A stretch of 55,716 bases of DNA. Origin: Scatavimonas merdipullorum (GTDB taxonomy: Bacteria; Bacillota; Clostridia; Oscillospirales; Acutalibacteraceae). Numbering within the stretch: position 1 is the stretch's first letter; every line of letters starts with the position of its first letter. Made by a program: the position numbers and the translations under genes. Location: positions 1 through 55,716 of the forward strand of contig DVGH01000036.1 in the NCBI GenBank assembly GCA_018712865.1. The letters run 5' to 3'. Positions 35,252 to 43,829 of the stretch are shown one piece after another. The notes under the pieces were generated by a model. It was not told where the DNA came from and searched no databases. It was given only the letters and a program-made list of their open reading frames with translations.

Positions 35252-35650
35252 GTGAAATGTACGCTGATCTTTTATATGGCGCATCAGACCGGCTATTGTG
35301 AAATGGCCTTGACGCGATGCCTGGAAGAGAGACCGATAGCGGTGGCGTCTGTACAGACGGCTTTTTCCGCACAGATGCTGGGGGAGCTGCTCAATACCTC
35401 TTTGCGCAAGACGCCGCTTGTTTTTATCGTGGGGGGTCTTTCCAGGAAGGATCATGATAACCTGGCGGACGTTTTGTCGCGCGGCTTGCAGACGATGGAT
35501 CCGCTGCCGCGTGTGCAAAAGCTTGCAAATGCAGCGGGTGGGCCTGACGGTTATTTACTGCAGACCGGAAAACAGGCGGTGGTTGCGTTGCCGGATGACC
35601 CTCGGCAGATCAGTCATATGCTGGATGCAACGCTGTTTTCACAGCTTTAA
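35252..35650 (+). CDS. Small protein related to the sortase N-terminal domain (degenerate CinA/MoaB-like)
   Basis: 132 residues, no signal peptide or membrane helix. PLVFIVGGLSRKDHDNLADVL and GGPDGYLLQTGKQAVVALPDDP resemble the TGGLGPTxDD and GxAPGxxxxxxGKxxxxLPGVP patterns of CinA/molybdopterin-binding domains. They also line up with the sortase upstream (LDGKEDNPAF; GYDGYCFFYQDKKIILLP). The usual catalytic residues are not kept. It is probably a binding or regulatory partner; function unknown. It is 40 bases from the sortase gene and followed by a terminator. Confidence 0.6.
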   Translation: MKCTLIFYMAHQTGYCEMALTRCLEERPIAVASVQTAFSAQMLGELLNTSLRKTPLVFIVGGLSRKDHDNLADVLSRGLQTMDPLPRVQKLANAAGGPDGYLLQTGKQAVVALPDDPRQISHMLDATLFSQL

Positions 35651-35716
35651 GCCCGTTGTTTACAGAAAATTGGCAATAAAGGCCTTTGGATAAAGCATAA
35701 ATTGTTGTATTTTGTA

Positions 35717-35775
35717 CCCGCATAGGTTTACAGGCTGTTGTTTGTTGACGGGCAGTAAACTCATGCGGGCTTTTT
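35717..35775 (+). terminator. Long-stem terminator
   Basis: CCCGCAT (35717-35723) pairs with ATGCGGG (35763-35769), continued after an internal loop by GTTTA/TAAAC, and followed by TTTTT. The 30-odd base loop is unusually large for a plain terminator. Confidence 0.75.
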
Positions 35776-35812
35776 ATAAAAAAAGGCGGCGTATTGGTTT
35801 ATAAAATCTGCA

Positions 35813-35841
35813 TTGCAAAAGCATGTTTTATCTGATATAAT
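35813..35841 (+). promoter_or_regulatory. Promoter of trmB
   Basis: TTGCAA (35813-35818), a 17-base spacer and TATAAT (35836-35841). Confidence 0.65.
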
Positions 35842-35883
35842 AAGATGATATTTTATAGGAATTTTTTATACGATGGTGAGTAC

Positions 35884-36540
35884 ATGCGGATTAGAAGAAA
35901 ACCCTGGGCCAGACCCGAGCTTGCTGCCTGTAGCTTTTTTGTGGACGAGCCCTGTCTGCATAAGGGGAAGTGGGCGGACTGGTTTGAAAAACAGCAGCCT
36001 TTACATTTGGAGCTTGGCTGCGGCAAGGGCGGGTTTGTGGCGCAGCTTGCGCTTGCAAACCCGGGGATCAATTATTTAGCGGTCGATATTAAAAGCGAGG
36101 TTCTGGCGATTGGACGGCGGGAGATTGTACGGCTTTTTGAAGAAAACGGCCGAAGGGTCAGTAATGTTGCGTTGATGTCGCACGACATTGCACGGATAGA
36201 CCAGATGCTTTCCCCCGATGACAGGATAGAGCGAATTTATATCAATTTTTGTAATCCGTGGCCAAAGGCAAAGCACAAAAAGCGAAGACTGACCTATCCC
36301 CGGCAGTTGGCGCTATATAAGGCCTTTCTTGTAAAGGGAGGGGAAGTCCGCTTTAAAACGGACGACGAAGGGCTTTTTTACGACAGCCTTGCATATTTTG
36401 GGCAGTGTGGGTTTTCTATTCCTTTTCAGACCGATGATCTGCATAATTGCGCAATTGCGGACAATATCCAGACCGAGCACGAAAAAATGTTTACAAAAAT
36501 GGGAAAAACAATTTATGCCTGTACGGCTGTTAACCGGTAA
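35884..36540 (+). CDS. trmB: tRNA (guanine-N7)-methyltransferase TrmB
   Basis: 218 residues from the ATG at 35884, which gives the family's normal opening (MRIRRKPWARPEL). The SAM-binding motif is LELGCGKGGF, and the family signature INFCNPWPKAKHKKRRL is intact. It makes m7G46 in the tRNA variable loop. The longer frame starting at 35845 would add 13 residues from the promoter region and is not supported. Confidence 0.95.
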   Translation: MRIRRKPWARPELAACSFFVDEPCLHKGKWADWFEKQQPLHLELGCGKGGFVAQLALANPGINYLAVDIKSEVLAIGRREIVRLFEENGRRVSNVALMSHDIARIDQMLSPDDRIERIYINFCNPWPKAKHKKRRLTYPRQLALYKAFLVKGGEVRFKTDDEGLFYDSLAYFGQCGFSIPFQTDDLHNCAIADNIQTEHEKMFTKMGKTIYACTAVNR

Positions 36541-36578
36541 GCTTTACTTTATCGGTACATGAGAAAGGAGGCCGGCTT

Positions 36579-37925
36579 ATGAAAACAAAACCTTTGGCAC
36601 TTTTTGCGCTGATCCTTCTTTGTACAACTTTGGCAGGCTGCACGTCGGCCGGCTTTGACAATACTGACCTTTTGCGGCCACCAAGGGCCACCGGCGATAA
36701 GGCGCAAATTCAGGAGGTAATTGAAAGCAAGGCGGGCGGCGACTATACTTTGAAATATCCGCAAAACGGCGATTATCGTTCGGCGATTATCACGCAGGAT
36801 CTGGATAAGGACGGGATTGAAGAGGCAATTGCCCTGTATAGGCCGTCGGGGGAAACTTCTGCAACGCACATTCTTTTTATCAAAGAGATCGACGGGGTAT
36901 GGCAGGCAACAGGCGACTTTACCAACCAGAATACCGAAGTGGATAAAATCTGCATTGGCGATATTGACGGAGACGGCAGCGACGAGGTGGCCGTAAGCTG
37001 GAGCAATTATGTCGCGCCGGTCAATCAAATGACCGTTTATCTGCACAACGGGAAGAAGATGCGGGAAATCCAAATAGATGAAACGTATTCGCAGTTTATT
37101 TTGACCGACCTTACAAACGACAATATAGAAGATATTCTTCTTTTATCGCTTGGAGCAAGCGATATTCCCGCCACTGCAAAGCTTTTGCAGTACAATACGG
37201 ATTTACAGGCGATTTATACGCGGTCGGTTACGGAAATGAGCAGCGCAGTAACAAGATACACCAGCGTACAGGCTGGGGAAACGTCTGATAAAAACAGCGC
37301 GGTGTTTGTAGACGGGATGTCGATGAACAATACCCTGACAACAGAGGTTTTATATTGGAACCAGGAGAAAGCCGGTCTGGAAAACCCCCTTTATACTGTA
37401 AAAAACGGTGTTTCTTCCAATAGAACCGAGCGGGCGACGTCTTCTGTCTGCCAGGATATCAATAGCGACGGGATTATGGAGATCCCGACGGTCACATCCA
37501 TGCCCAAGCAGTCCACAGAAAAAGATGAAAGCGTCTGCAACCGTACTGACTGGAACACCATCCGTGCACAGGACGGCAGGCTTACGTCTGTAATGCAGAC
37601 GGTAATTAATTCTACCGACGGCTATTATTTTATTATTCCGGACAAGTGGACGGACAAGATTACCGCAAGGATAGACACCACCGCCCGCTCTATTACCTTT
37701 TATGAATGGGTGGGTACCGGGCGGCTGGCGCGTAAAGGCAGCAGCCTGCTGACAATTCAGGTTTTTACCGAAAAGGACTGGTCGGAACGCAAAGGCACGG
37801 AGGGTTTTGTAGAAATGCTTGACCATTCCGGGCTGATCTACGCTGTGCGGGTTCCGGAGGAGGAATCTATGCTTACGCTTTCTTTAAGCGAGATCAGCGA
37901 AAACCTTAAGCTTATAGACGGTTAA
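36579..37925 (+). CDS. Lipoprotein with VCBS/FG-GAP-like acidic repeats
   Basis: 448 residues. A signal peptide ends in the lipobox LAGC (Cys21). Four acidic loops of the DxDxDGxxE kind are spaced through the protein: DLDKDGIEEA, DIDGDGSDEV, DLTNDNIEDI and DINSDGIMEI. They resemble Ca-binding beta-propeller (FG-GAP/VCBS) blades. It is held on the outer face of the membrane. It lies 44 bases upstream of a two-component system, so it may be co-transcribed and could feed or report on that sensor; this is inference. AAAGGAGG precedes the ATG. Confidence 0.75.
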   Translation: MKTKPLALFALILLCTTLAGCTSAGFDNTDLLRPPRATGDKAQIQEVIESKAGGDYTLKYPQNGDYRSAIITQDLDKDGIEEAIALYRPSGETSATHILFIKEIDGVWQATGDFTNQNTEVDKICIGDIDGDGSDEVAVSWSNYVAPVNQMTVYLHNGKKMREIQIDETYSQFILTDLTNDNIEDILLLSLGASDIPATAKLLQYNTDLQAIYTRSVTEMSSAVTRYTSVQAGETSDKNSAVFVDGMSMNNTLTTEVLYWNQEKAGLENPLYTVKNGVSSNRTERATSSVCQDINSDGIMEIPTVTSMPKQSTEKDESVCNRTDWNTIRAQDGRLTSVMQTVINSTDGYYFIIPDKWTDKITARIDTTARSITFYEWVGTGRLARKGSSLLTIQVFTEKDWSERKGTEGFVEMLDHSGLIYAVRVPEEESMLTLSLSEISENLKLIDG

Positions 37926-37969
37926 AGAATCAACAAGTTTTTGTCATGTTTTTGAAAGGAAGACGTACG

Positions 37970-38671
37970 ATGAAAAAAATTTTAGTATGCGAAGACGAAG
38001 CAACCATCCGGGACTTTGTCGTTATCAACCTGACAAGGGCAGGCTATGATGTTGTGGAGGCGGCCAGCGGAGAAGAGGCCCTGCAAAAATATGAGGAGCA
38101 TGGGGGCGATTTTGACGTTGCGATCCTGGACATTATGATGCCGGGAATTGACGGCTTTGAGGTATGCAAGGAGCTGCGCCGCAAAAACGGGGGAATTGGG
38201 ATTATTATGCTGACGGCGCGCACGCAGGAGATGGACAAGGTAACCGGGCTGATGCTGGGTGCCGACGACTATGTTACCAAGCCGTTTTCCCCAAGCGAGC
38301 TTGTTGCCAGGGTAGACGCGCTGCACAGAAGGGTCATGCTGGCACAGCAGCGCAACGAAAATCATTTTAAAGAAGAGCTGAAATCGGGAGATTTTGTGCT
38401 GAACCTGCGCAATCGGGCGCTTTTGAAGAACGGGAAAATGATCGAGCTTACACAGGTGGAGTTCCAGATTATGGAATACTTTTTTTCCAACCCCGGCGTT
38501 GCGCTTGACAGGACCGATATTTTGACGCATGTCTGGGGAGACCAGTATGTGGGGGAAGAAAAGATTGTGGATGTAAATATCCGCCGTTTGCGTATGAAGG
38601 TAGAGGACGAGCCGAGCAACCCGAAGTATATTATTACTGTGTGGGGGCTTGGCTATAAATGGGACGCTTAA
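37970..38671 (+). CDS. OmpR/PhoB-family response regulator
   Basis: 233 residues from the ATG at 37970 (AAAGGAAG upstream). The receiver domain has the acidic pair in CEDE, the phospho-acceptor Asp54 in ILDIMMPG, Thr in MLTART and Lys in VTKPFSPSE. The winged-helix DNA-binding domain (about 135-230) ends in VDVNIRRLRMKVEDE and VWGLGYKW. It pairs with the histidine kinase directly downstream. The regulated genes cannot be told from the sequence. Confidence 0.95.
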   Translation: MKKILVCEDEATIRDFVVINLTRAGYDVVEAASGEEALQKYEEHGGDFDVAILDIMMPGIDGFEVCKELRRKNGGIGIIMLTARTQEMDKVTGLMLGADDYVTKPFSPSELVARVDALHRRVMLAQQRNENHFKEELKSGDFVLNLRNRALLKNGKMIELTQVEFQIMEYFFSNPGVALDRTDILTHVWGDQYVGEEKIVDVNIRRLRMKVEDEPSNPKYIITVWGLGYKWDA

Positions 38672-38731
38672 GACGGAAAGTGTTTACCGTTATATAGCAG
38701 TTGAAAAATGATGGAAAAGGAGGGCGGCACC

Positions 38732-40156
38732 ATGCGAAAGGGTATTACGCGGCGTTGGATTGTCAATACACTGGGGATTATTCTTGCAATATTGATTACG
38801 ATTATCGTGGTGCTGTCTTTTGTTATACAGACCTTTTATTATAATGGGATTCAGCAAACCATCAGCGGCCGGAGCAACGAGCTTGTGAACTTTTTTGGAA
38901 ATTACACCGCGGCGGACACCGAGCAGTTTAATGTGACTGCCAGAGAATATGTGGAAAATTTCCCCGACAAGGAAATGATGGAGCTGATGGTTATCAACAG
39001 CTATGGGAAGGTCATCATTACCTCCACCGGGTTTGCTCCCGATGAATCTGAGCCGATGCCGGATTATGAACAGGCAAAGGAAAACCCGGAAGGGTTTGGA
39101 ATGTGGACGGGGAGGCTCAGCTCCGGGGAAGATGTTATGACCGTTACAAGAGTGATCCAGAATACGTCGGGCGACACGATCGGCGCGGTACGGTACGCCG
39201 TATCTTTGGAAGCGGCCAACCGAAAAATTTTTCTTACAATTGCCGCGTTGATTTTAGCGGGGCTTCTGGTGACGTTTTTTGTTGTAATATCCGGTGCGTA
39301 TTTCATCCGTTCTATCGTAAATCCTGTGCGTGAGATGAGCGCTACCGCCAAGCGGATTGCGCAGGGGGATTTTGAAGCAAAGCTTGATAAAATGCACGAT
39401 GACGAAATTGGGGAGTTGTGCGATTCTATCAATTATATGGCGGGTGAGCTTGCTGCGTCTGAGCAATTGAAAAACGACTTTATTTCTTCTGTTTCGCACG
39501 AGCTGCGTACGCCGCTTACAGCGATTAAGGGCTGGGCGGAAACCATGCAGCTGGGCGGAACGGCCGACCCTAAGACCATGGAAAAGGGGATGTCGGTCAT
39601 TGTAAAAGAATCGGAACGCCTGACCGGTATTGTAGAAGAGCTGCTTGACTTTTCCAGGATACAAAGCGGAAGAATGGTGCTGACAATGGACAAGATTGAC
39701 CTGCTGGCAGAGCTGGATGAGGCGATCTATATGCTGCGTGAGCGCGCGCTTTCTGAAAATAAGCATTTGCTGTATGACGAGCCGGACCATGTGCCCGCTG
39801 TTATGGGCGATAAAAACAGACTGCGCCAGGTGTTTATCAATATTATTGACAACGCCTTGAAGTATACGCCTGCAAGCGGCGTGATCGGTATACAGGTAAG
39901 CTATGACGACCAGAACTTGAAAATTACGATCAGCGACAACGGATGCGGCATTCCTGCAGAGCATCTGCCGCGTATTAAGGACAAATTTTACAAGGCAAAT
40001 CAGACAGTTCGCGGTTCCGGTATAGGGCTTGCCGTTGCCGACGAGATTATGCAGCTGCATAATGGTTCGCTTGAAATTGAAAGCACAGAGGGCGTTGGAA
40101 CAACCGTGACGCTGACGATCCCGGTCGTTTCAGAGGATGAGGAGCAGCAGTCTTGA
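38732..40156 (+). CDS. Sensor histidine kinase with extracellular domain
   Basis: 474 residues from the ATG at 38732 (AAGGAGG upstream). There are two membrane helices (about 10-35 and 165-190) with an outer sensor domain of about 130 residues between them. A HAMP domain follows (about 193-247), then HisKA with the phospho-acceptor His256 in SHELRTPL, and HATPase with INIIDNALKYTP, DNGCGIP and GSGIGLAV. The layout resembles PhoR/ResE-type kinases. The signal is unknown. Confidence 0.94.
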   Translation: MRKGITRRWIVNTLGIILAILITIIVVLSFVIQTFYYNGIQQTISGRSNELVNFFGNYTAADTEQFNVTAREYVENFPDKEMMELMVINSYGKVIITSTGFAPDESEPMPDYEQAKENPEGFGMWTGRLSSGEDVMTVTRVIQNTSGDTIGAVRYAVSLEAANRKIFLTIAALILAGLLVTFFVVISGAYFIRSIVNPVREMSATAKRIAQGDFEAKLDKMHDDEIGELCDSINYMAGELAASEQLKNDFISSVSHELRTPLTAIKGWAETMQLGGTADPKTMEKGMSVIVKESERLTGIVEELLDFSRIQSGRMVLTMDKIDLLAELDEAIYMLRERALSENKHLLYDEPDHVPAVMGDKNRLRQVFINIIDNALKYTPASGVIGIQVSYDDQNLKITISDNGCGIPAEHLPRIKDKFYKANQTVRGSGIGLAVADEIMQLHNGSLEIESTEGVGTTVTLTIPVVSEDEEQQS

Positions 40157-40179
40157 AGAGGAAAGAAGGCAGCGGATTT

Positions 40180-40596
40180 ATGAAAAAAACGCTTTGTTAT
40201 TTTTGCATTTTGCTTTTGGCCGCCATGAGCATATTTTGCGGCTGTGCTTCTGGCGCGGGCAGTGTAAAGCTGGACGTGGGCGGAAGCGAATATACGGCTT
40301 TTTCGGTTGAGGATGCGGGCGATCCCACATTGTATGACGAGCAGGTTGTAACGGTGGATTGCACACAGGACGACCTTAAATCCAGCCGCCTTTCGGTCAA
40401 TGGACCGCATTCGCAAAACCAGGTTGCAATTACCGTATTTGACGAAAATGGGAAGGTGCTGACAGAAAACGGAAATGATTTTTCGCTGCCGAACCAAGCG
40501 GGAATTTATTACGTTTGCATTGGCGTAGACTGGGGCGGCGGGGAGAGCACGCTGCATACGGATAACCTGTTAAAATTTAAATTGACAAATTCATGA
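40180..40596 (+). CDS. Small lipoprotein of unknown function
   Basis: 138 residues from the ATG at 40180, which opens MKKTLCYFCILLL and gives a signal peptide ending in a lipobox-like FCGC before Ala-Ser-Gly. The mature part is a single beta-rich domain of about 115 residues with no match I recognise; the pattern suits an Ig-like fold. It follows the kinase by 23 bases, so it is probably part of the same operon. The upstream in-frame ATG at 40153 would put a hydrophilic stretch before the signal peptide. Confidence 0.65.
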   Translation: MKKTLCYFCILLLAAMSIFCGCASGAGSVKLDVGGSEYTAFSVEDAGDPTLYDEQVVTVDCTQDDLKSSRLSVNGPHSQNQVAITVFDENGKVLTENGNDFSLPNQAGIYYVCIGVDWGGGESTLHTDNLLKFKLTNS

Positions 40597-40626
40597 TGCA
40601 TTCACAAATTTATTGTCCTTTTCATG

Positions 40627-40632
40627 TATAAT
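40627..40632 (+). promoter_or_regulatory. Possible -10 element for the DUF1385 gene
   Basis: TATAAT about 80 bases before the start codon. No -35 at standard spacing stands out. Confidence 0.35.
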
Positions 40633-40711
40633 AAAGCAGAAAGCTTATTTTTAAAAATGCGATCCTGTTTTTGCTGAAAAGCACACACGGCATAGTATAA
40701 GGAGATTACAT

Positions 40712-41677
40712 ATGGCAATAGAAAAAACAAAACGTATCACCTCGATCGGCGGATCTGCACTGATTGAGGGAATTATGATGCGCGGACCGAAACGGACGAC
40801 TGTGGCGGTACGTGTAAAGGAAAATGAGATTTATACAGAGGATCTTACGTTTAAAAGCCTTGCCGAACGGTTTAGGATTTTTCGAGTCCCGTTTATTCGC
40901 GGGTTGGGCGGATTGATCGACTCTATGCGCCTGAGCTTTAAGGCGCTTTCGATTTCTGCGGAAAAGGCAATGGAGGATGTCCCGCAGGAAGAGCCTTCAA
41001 GGTTTGAAAAATGGATTGACAAGGTGTTTGGCGACAGCTTTATGAAGGTGTTGATGGTTGTAGCTACCGTTTTGGGGGTTGCGCTTGCCATAGGGTTGTT
41101 TTTTATTTTTCCAACCTGGCTTTTTAATACGATTGCAACGCATTTTTTCCCGTCTTTATACGACGCTATGGTCTACCGCAGTGTGTTTGAAGGAGTTTTA
41201 AGGATAGCCCTGTTTCTGCTGTATGTGGTGTTGTGCTCCCGAATGAACGATATGAAGCGTGTTTTTCAGTACCATGGCGCCGAGCATAAAACAATTTTCT
41301 GCTATGAAAACGATGAGGCGCTTACAGTGGAGAATATACGTAAGTACAGGCGCTTTCATCCGCGCTGCGGCACGAGCTTTATGGTGATTATGCTGCTGCT
41401 GGGGATTATAATTGGCCTGTTTATTCCAATTGAAGAGCCCATTTTGCGCTCTGCGGTGAAAATTTTGCTTTTGCCCATTTCCTGCGGCGTTGGATATGAG
41501 CTGATTAAGCTTTGTGGGAAATACGATAATCTGGCTACAAGGATTATTGCCGCGCCCGGATTGTGGGCGCAGCGCATTACCACAAAGGAGCCGGACGATT
41601 CGATGCTGGAGGTTGCAATTGCGGCGATGAAGCCGGTTATTCCGGAAAACGGAGAAGATCTGATACAAAAAAAGTAA
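40712..41677 (+). CDS. DUF1385 (YqhQ-family) membrane protein
   Basis: 321 residues. The family signature SIGGSALIEGIMMRGPK lies at the N-terminus. Membrane segments are seen at about 110-140, 150-170, 225-245 and 250-270. The conserved YHGAEHKTIFCYEN and RRFHPRCGTSF lie between them. The biochemical role of the family is not known to me. In Firmicutes it commonly lies beside prmC, as here (7-base gap). Confidence 0.9.
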   Translation: MAIEKTKRITSIGGSALIEGIMMRGPKRTTVAVRVKENEIYTEDLTFKSLAERFRIFRVPFIRGLGGLIDSMRLSFKALSISAEKAMEDVPQEEPSRFEKWIDKVFGDSFMKVLMVVATVLGVALAIGLFFIFPTWLFNTIATHFFPSLYDAMVYRSVFEGVLRIALFLLYVVLCSRMNDMKRVFQYHGAEHKTIFCYENDEALTVENIRKYRRFHPRCGTSFMVIMLLLGIIIGLFIPIEEPILRSAVKILLLPISCGVGYELIKLCGKYDNLATRIIAAPGLWAQRITTKEPDDSMLEVAIAAMKPVIPENGEDLIQKK

Positions 41678-41684
41678 CGGGGCT

Positions 41685-42536
41685 ATGATGACATACAACG
41701 AACTTTACAGGCAAACAAAGCAAATTTTTGCACAGGCGGGCGTTGAAAGTCCCGCCTTTGATGCTATGTGCCTTTTGCAGCATTGCTTTGGACTGGACCG
41801 CGCCGGGCTGATTCTGCATGGGGACACGCAAGTGAAGCAACAGGAAGCGGCACAGTTTGCAGCCCTTGCAGACCGGCGCGCGAAGGGTGAGCCGCTGCAG
41901 TATATCCTTGGAAAGTGGCAGTTTATGGACCGGGAGTTTTACGTAGGTAAGGGCGTGCTGATCCCCCGGGAAGATACGCAGGCTACAGTGCTGCAGGCAG
42001 AACAGGCTGTGCAGGGGAAGCCGCAGGCGCAGATTATGGATTTATGCGCTGGCAGCGGGATTATCGCCATTACCCTTGCAAAACGCTTGCCCGGCAGCCG
42101 CGTTTGGGCGTTGGAGCTTTCAGAGGAAGCTTTTTTTTATTTGCAAAAAAATATAAGCCTGCATGGCACAAAGAATGTAACGGCTGTGCACGGCGATATT
42201 TTTAAGGCCTTTCGGGATTTTGCCGACGAGAGCTTTGATCTGCTTGTTTCTAACCCGCCGTATGTTTGTACAGAAACGATTGCTTCATTGCAGCGTGAGG
42301 TGCTTTACGAGCCGTTTATGGCGCTTGACGGCGGTGCAGACGGCCTTATGTTTTACAGGCAGATCATTGAAGAGTGGACCCCGCTTTTAAAGCACGGCGG
42401 GCAGATTGCTTTTGAAGTGGGGGAGGAGCAGGCCTTGCCGGTTAAGGCGTTGCTTTTACAAAACGGCTATACAGACGTGCGTTTTGCAAAAGATATTGCA
42501 CAAACAGACCGTTGTGTAAGCGCGATACGCGTATAA
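41685..42536 (+). CDS. prmC: Release-factor glutamine methyltransferase PrmC
   Basis: 283 residues. An N-terminal helical domain (about 1-85) is followed by a SAM methyltransferase with DLCAGSGIIAITLA and the catalytic NPPYV. It methylates the Gln of the GGQ motif in RF1 and RF2. The usual neighbour prfA is absent from this window; recA follows instead. Two adjacent ATGs are possible starts and the RBS is weak, which suggests coupling to the preceding gene. Confidence 0.94.
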   Translation: MMTYNELYRQTKQIFAQAGVESPAFDAMCLLQHCFGLDRAGLILHGDTQVKQQEAAQFAALADRRAKGEPLQYILGKWQFMDREFYVGKGVLIPREDTQATVLQAEQAVQGKPQAQIMDLCAGSGIIAITLAKRLPGSRVWALELSEEAFFYLQKNISLHGTKNVTAVHGDIFKAFRDFADESFDLLVSNPPYVCTETIASLQREVLYEPFMALDGGADGLMFYRQIIEEWTPLLKHGGQIAFEVGEEQALPVKALLLQNGYTDVRFAKDIAQTDRCVSAIRV

Positions 42537-42581
42537 CGGTGTACGGGTATGTCCTTATTTTGCAACAGAAATGCAAATATT

Positions 42582-42595
42582 CGAAAAAATGTTCT
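42582..42595 (+). promoter_or_regulatory. LexA (DinR) SOS box upstream of recA
   Basis: CGAAAAAATGTTCT matches the Gram-positive SOS consensus CGAACRNRYGTTYC at 12 of 14 positions. It lies directly upstream of the recA -35 region, where LexA binding would repress transcription until DNA damage. Confidence 0.7.
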
Positions 42596-42602
42596 GTTTT
42601 TA

Positions 42603-42631
42603 TTGCATTTTTTCTGTAAATCAGGTATAAT
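42603..42631 (+). promoter_or_regulatory. Promoter of recA
   Basis: TTGCAT (42603-42608), a 17-base spacer and TATAAT (42626-42631), about 50 bases before the recA start. Confidence 0.65.
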
Positions 42632-42686
42632 TTCACTAAGTTTACAGTTGGTTATGTTCCTATTTTACGTCTATCGGAGGGATTGC

Positions 42687-43829
42687 ATGATGGCAGCAGA
42701 CAACAAAGCCAGGGCGCTGGAAACGGCGCTTACGCAGATTGAAAAGCAATTTGGAAAGGGCGCGGTTATGCGTTTGGGGCAAAATCAGGCTATGAACGTG
42801 GGACATGTTTCCACCGGAAGCCTTTCCCTTGACATCGCCTTGGGTATAGGCGGCCTTCCAAGGGGGAGGATTATAGAAATTTATGGGCCGGAGTCTTCGG
42901 GTAAAACCACCTTGTCCCTGCATTGTATTGCGCAGGGGCAAAAGGACGGAGGCAATGTTGCGTTTATAGATGTTGAGCATGCGCTTGACCCTGTATACGC
43001 GGCTGCTTTAGGCGTTGACGTGGATTCCCTGCTTGTTTCACAGCCTGATACGGGTGAGCAGGCGCTGGAGATTACCGAGGCGTTGGTGCGTTCCGGCGCG
43101 ATTGATGTGATTGTGGTAGACTCTGTCGCGGCACTTGTCCCTAAGGCGGAGATTGAAGGTGAAATGGGCGATTCCCATGTGGGGTTGCAGGCACGGCTGA
43201 TGTCTCAGGCGCTGCGCAAGCTGGCAGGCGCTATTTCAAAATCGAACTGTGTTGCGATCTTTATCAATCAGCTGCGCGAGAAGGTCGGCGTTGTTTATGG
43301 CAACCCGGAAGTTACGCCCGGCGGCAGGGCGTTAAAGTTTTACTCCTCTGTGCGCATAGATATCCGCCGTATAGAAACGCTTAAATCAGGCGGGGAAATG
43401 ATTGGCGCGCGCACAAGGGCGAAGGTTGTAAAAAATAAGATTGCGCCTCCGTTTAAAGAGGCGGAATTTGATATTATGTATGGCTATGGAATTTCCCGCG
43501 AGGGCGAGCTGCTGGATTTGGCTGTAAAAGCAAATGTTGTGCAGAAAAGCGGCGCGTGGTTTTCTTTTGAGGGGACAAGGCTTGGCCAGGGCAGGGACAA
43601 CGTGAAGATTTTCTTTAAAGAAAACCCGGACGTTGCCGCGCGCGTGGAAGCGCAGCTTATGGAAAATCTGGATCTGCTCACGGGAAAAACAGGCGCCGGT
43701 GCGAAAAACCGCCCGACTGGCTCCGGCGGAGGTGTACATGCGGCGGCAAAGCCGGTGGAACCCCCTGTACAGGCGCAGGCTGCGCCTGCTGTGAGCAAGG
43801 CGAATATTGATATTCTGGTGGAAGACTGA
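42687..43829 (+). CDS. recA: Recombinase RecA
   Basis: 380 residues from the ATG at 42687 (CGGAGG 6 bases upstream). The Walker A is GPESSGKTTL, and the FIDVEHALDP, NQLREKVGV and TPGGRALKFY motifs are all in place. It forms filaments on single-stranded DNA for strand exchange and triggers LexA self-cleavage. The C-terminal tail is long and rich in Ala, Pro and Gly instead of the usual acidic residues. The frame opens further upstream (to 42549), but that stretch holds the SOS box and promoter. Confidence 0.98.
   Translation: MMAADNKARALETALTQIEKQFGKGAVMRLGQNQAMNVGHVSTGSLSLDIALGIGGLPRGRIIEIYGPESSGKTTLSLHCIAQGQKDGGNVAFIDVEHALDPVYAAALGVDVDSLLVSQPDTGEQALEITEALVRSGAIDVIVVDSVAALVPKAEIEGEMGDSHVGLQARLMSQALRKLAGAISKSNCVAIFINQLREKVGVVYGNPEVTPGGRALKFYSSVRIDIRRIETLKSGGEMIGARTRAKVVKNKIAPPFKEAEFDIMYGYGISREGELLDLAVKANVVQKSGAWFSFEGTRLGQGRDNVKIFFKENPDVAARVEAQLMENLDLLTGKTGAGAKNRPTGSGGGVHAAAKPVEPPVQAQAAPAVSKANIDILVED

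Noticed and set aside
35717..35775. Possible small riboswitch
   Set aside because: The large loop made me consider one, but no known consensus fits, it follows rather than precedes a gene, and a T run makes it a terminator.
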